DNA of 14,466 nucleotides from UBA7398 sp964597305 (GTDB taxonomy: Bacteria > Actinomycetota > Actinomycetes > Nanopelagicales > Nanopelagicaceae): assembly GCA_964597305.1 (NCBI GenBank), contig CAZQWU010000033.1, positions 1 through 14,466 of the forward strand. The letters are read 5' to 3'. The position numbers were made by a program, and so were the translations under genes. Under the pieces are notes generated by a model. The model worked only from the letters and a program-made list of their open reading frames with translations. It ran no database searches and was not told where the DNA came from. Below are positions 13,237 to 14,466 of this stretch, one piece after another; positions within the stretch are counted from its first letter, which is position 1; each line of letters begins with the position of its first letter.

Positions 13237-14094
13237 ATGGAACCCACTCTCAACCCTGAGAGTGGGTTTATTCGTTTACGGATTGATTGCTCTTACGATG
13301 GCACGAATTTTTCTGGATGGGCGCGTCAGCGAGATCGTCGAACAGTTCAGGGCGAAATGGAATCTGCGCTCGAAGCGATAACGAGAAGTCCAGTAACGGC
13401 CATCACTGCGGGAAGAACCGATGCCGGAGTTCATGCATCGCACGCGGTCTGTCATGTTGATATTCCCGAACGAGATATCGAAGGCAATTCATGGGACATC
13501 TCAAATTTTCGTTATCGAATCAATCGTATTGTTGGCGAAGATCTTCGAATCCATGAAGTGAGCATTGCACCGAATAATTTTCACGCCCGTTTTTCAGCGC
13601 TTCGGCGCCATTACGTTTACAAGATTGCTGATAACCAAAGCATTGTGCCACCGCTTCGGCGTCACGATGTAGCAACGTGGTACCGAAAACTTGATCTCGA
13701 TCGCATGAATAGCGCAAGCCAACGGCTACTGGGTGAGCATGATTTCACCACTTTTTGTAAACCCAATGGCAGCGGAGAACGTAGCGCAATTCGAAACCTC
13801 GAAGTTTTCACATGGCGACGTGAGAATGATGGCGTGCTCTATGCCGATGTTATTGCCGATGCCTTTTGTTACTCCATGGTGCGAAATATCGTGGGTGCAG
13901 TTGTCTGTGTTGGTGAAGGTCGATTTGAACCAGAGTGGATCTCCACCTTACTGCAGGCGAAGAAGCGAGTAAGTGAATCGCTCGTTTTTCCCGCTCGCGG
14001 ATTAACGTTAGTTGATGTCGAATATCCCCGTAACCATGAGTTATTGGCGAGGGCTGAGAAAACAATTGCGCTTCGAACTGAACCTTCGGAATAA
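13237..14094 (+). CDS. truA: tRNA pseudouridine(38-40) synthase TruA
   Basis: Encodes 285 residues. TruA makes pseudouridine at positions 38, 39 and 40 of the anticodon arm in many tRNAs. LRIDCSYDGTNFSGWARQ opens the conserved region (about 14-31), and AGRTDAGVHA contains the catalytic aspartate D62. Later blocks are FHARFSALRRHYVYKI, GEHDFTTFCKPNGSGERSAI and FCYSMVRNIVGAVVCVGEGR. ATG 13237 is the only ATG, GTG or TTG between the in-frame stop at 13210 and the conserved core. Strikingly, codons 2-11 (about EPTLNPESGF) are encoded by an intrinsic-terminator hairpin. The ribosome binding site is poor (GACGAG at 13224-13229 region). truA commonly follows rplQ. Confidence 0.93.
   Translation: MEPTLNPESGFIRLRIDCSYDGTNFSGWARQRDRRTVQGEMESALEAITRSPVTAITAGRTDAGVHASHAVCHVDIPERDIEGNSWDISNFRYRINRIVGEDLRIHEVSIAPNNFHARFSALRRHYVYKIADNQSIVPPLRRHDVATWYRKLDLDRMNSASQRLLGEHDFTTFCKPNGSGERSAIRNLEVFTWRRENDGVLYADVIADAFCYSMVRNIVGAVVCVGEGRFEPEWISTLLQAKKRVSESLVFPARGLTLVDVEYPRNHELLARAEKTIALRTEPSE
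13241..13269 (+). terminator. Intrinsic terminator of the alpha operon, inside the truA start
   Basis: AACCCACTCTCA (13241-13252) and TGAGAGTGGGTT (13257-13268) form a perfect 12-bp stem around the loop ACCC. The T-rich TTTATTCGTTT follows from 13267. On the other strand no T-tract follows, so it works rightward. It would end rplQ transcripts about 75 bases after the stop, yet it lies 4 bases downstream of the truA start, within its coding sequence. Part of the transcripts must read through, or truA has another promoter not evident here. Confidence 0.8.
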
Positions 14095-14102
14095 CTGAAA
14101 CG

Positions 14103-14466
14103 ATGGGACATATTGATGTTAGCGGAATTGAATTTTCACTTTCGGATGGGCGAGTACTTCTTAACGATGTAAGTTTTCGAGTGGGAGATGGCGCCAAAGC
14201 TGCGCTTATTGGTCCTAATGGTTCTGGCAAAACTACTCTTGTAAAAATGATTTGTGGCGATCTACAACCCGATGCTGGCGCAATTTCGATGTCAGGCGGA
14301 GTTGGCGTGATGCGACAGTTCATTGGTTCGGTGCGTGATAGAACCACTGTTCGAGAGTTACTCGTCTCCGTATCGCCCGAAAAGATTCGCGTCGCTGCTC
14401 AAAAATTGCGCGAGGCTGAGGTGGCGATGACATCCGAACCGGATTCTGAAAAAACTCAAATGGCAT
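14103..14466 (+). CDS. ABC-F family ATPase, N-terminal part (partial)
   Basis: The first 121 codons are in the window and the frame runs off the end. The protein begins MGHIDVSGIEFSLSDGRVLL and has the Walker A motif GPNGSGKTT at about residues 37-45, then a GDLQPDAGAISMSG segment and GVGVMRQFIGSVRDRTTVRE. There is no membrane segment, and the start and MRQF-type segment resemble soluble ABC-F proteins of actinobacteria, which act on ribosomes. Whether it is a housekeeping translation factor or protects against an antibiotic cannot be said without the linker and second ATPase domain. It starts 8 bases after truA, so the two may be co-transcribed. Confidence 0.85.
   Translation, partial: MGHIDVSGIEFSLSDGRVLLNDVSFRVGDGAKAALIGPNGSGKTTLVKMICGDLQPDAGAISMSGGVGVMRQFIGSVRDRTTVRELLVSVSPEKIRVAAQKLREAEVAMTSEPDSEKTQMA

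Noticed and set aside
13850..14347. Long minus-strand frame of 165 codons, with similar ones at 9091-9606 and 3869-4327
   Set aside because: They lie antisense to truA, nagA and rpsE-rplO, which have clear family motifs, and their products show no recognisable domain.
1..14466. tRNA, rRNA, insertion sequence, phage, toxin-antitoxin or defence genes
   Set aside because: All space except short gaps is filled by identified housekeeping genes, and the gaps show no tRNA-like cloverleaf or transposon ends.

Overview
The window is a chromosomal ribosomal-protein region: the 3' part of the S10/spc supercluster, then the infA-alpha operon, all on the + strand. The order is rplP(end)-rpmC-rpsQ, rplN-rplX-rplE-rpsZ-rpsH-rplF-rplR-rpsE-rpmD-rplO-secY-adk-map, infA-rpmJ-rpsM-rpsK-rpsD-rpoA-rplQ-truA. 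This order, the SecY, RpoA and L17 sequences, the lysine/alanine-rich L17 tail and the ABC-F gene after truA all point to an actinobacterium. The base composition looks moderate (by eye well below Mycobacterium or Streptomyces) and spacing is very tight, with many TAATG overlaps. I infer a streamlined freshwater actinobacterium of the acI / Nanopelagicales type (Planktophila-like). That assignment is an inference, not something a sequence search has confirmed.

Layout. 1-1969: end of the S10 operon and first part of spc, nearly gapless. 1970-2067: a 98-base gap with three tandem 17-base repeats that form a chain of tiny ORFs ending in an ATGA overlap with rpsH. 2068-7390: rpsH to map, again nearly gapless, with a TTG start for secY. 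7391-9532: a two-gene amino-sugar cassette (a double-SIS protein resembling isomerising glucosamine-6-phosphate deaminase, and NagA) inserted between map and infA. It has a likely near-leaderless promoter and a 20-base palindrome covering its start codon. 9533-9671: leader and probable promoter of infA (TTG start). 9906-10019: rpmJ. 10020-10143: structured leader of rpsM containing a strong Shine-Dalgarno, a five-codon ORF and a TAATG junction to rpsM. 10144-13194: rpsM, rpsK, rpsD, rpoA (GTG start), rplQ. 13241-13269: a 12-bp-stem intrinsic terminator lying inside the first codons of truA. 14103-end: 5' part of an ABC-F ATPase.

Most genes make ribosome parts, with secY (membrane export channel), adk (adenylate balance), map (N-terminal methionine removal), infA (initiation) and rpoA (RNA polymerase) as the usual co-expressed partners. 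The nag pair would turn N-acetylglucosamine-6-phosphate into fructose-6-phosphate, acetate and ammonia, and is the only clearly foreign function in the cluster.

No mobile element, CRISPR array, tRNA, rRNA or defence gene was seen. No clearly new enzymatic system is present. The points worth a second look are regulatory: mini-ORF stepping stones before rpsH and rpsM, a motif shared by three leaders, the palindrome over the nag start, and the terminator inside truA.
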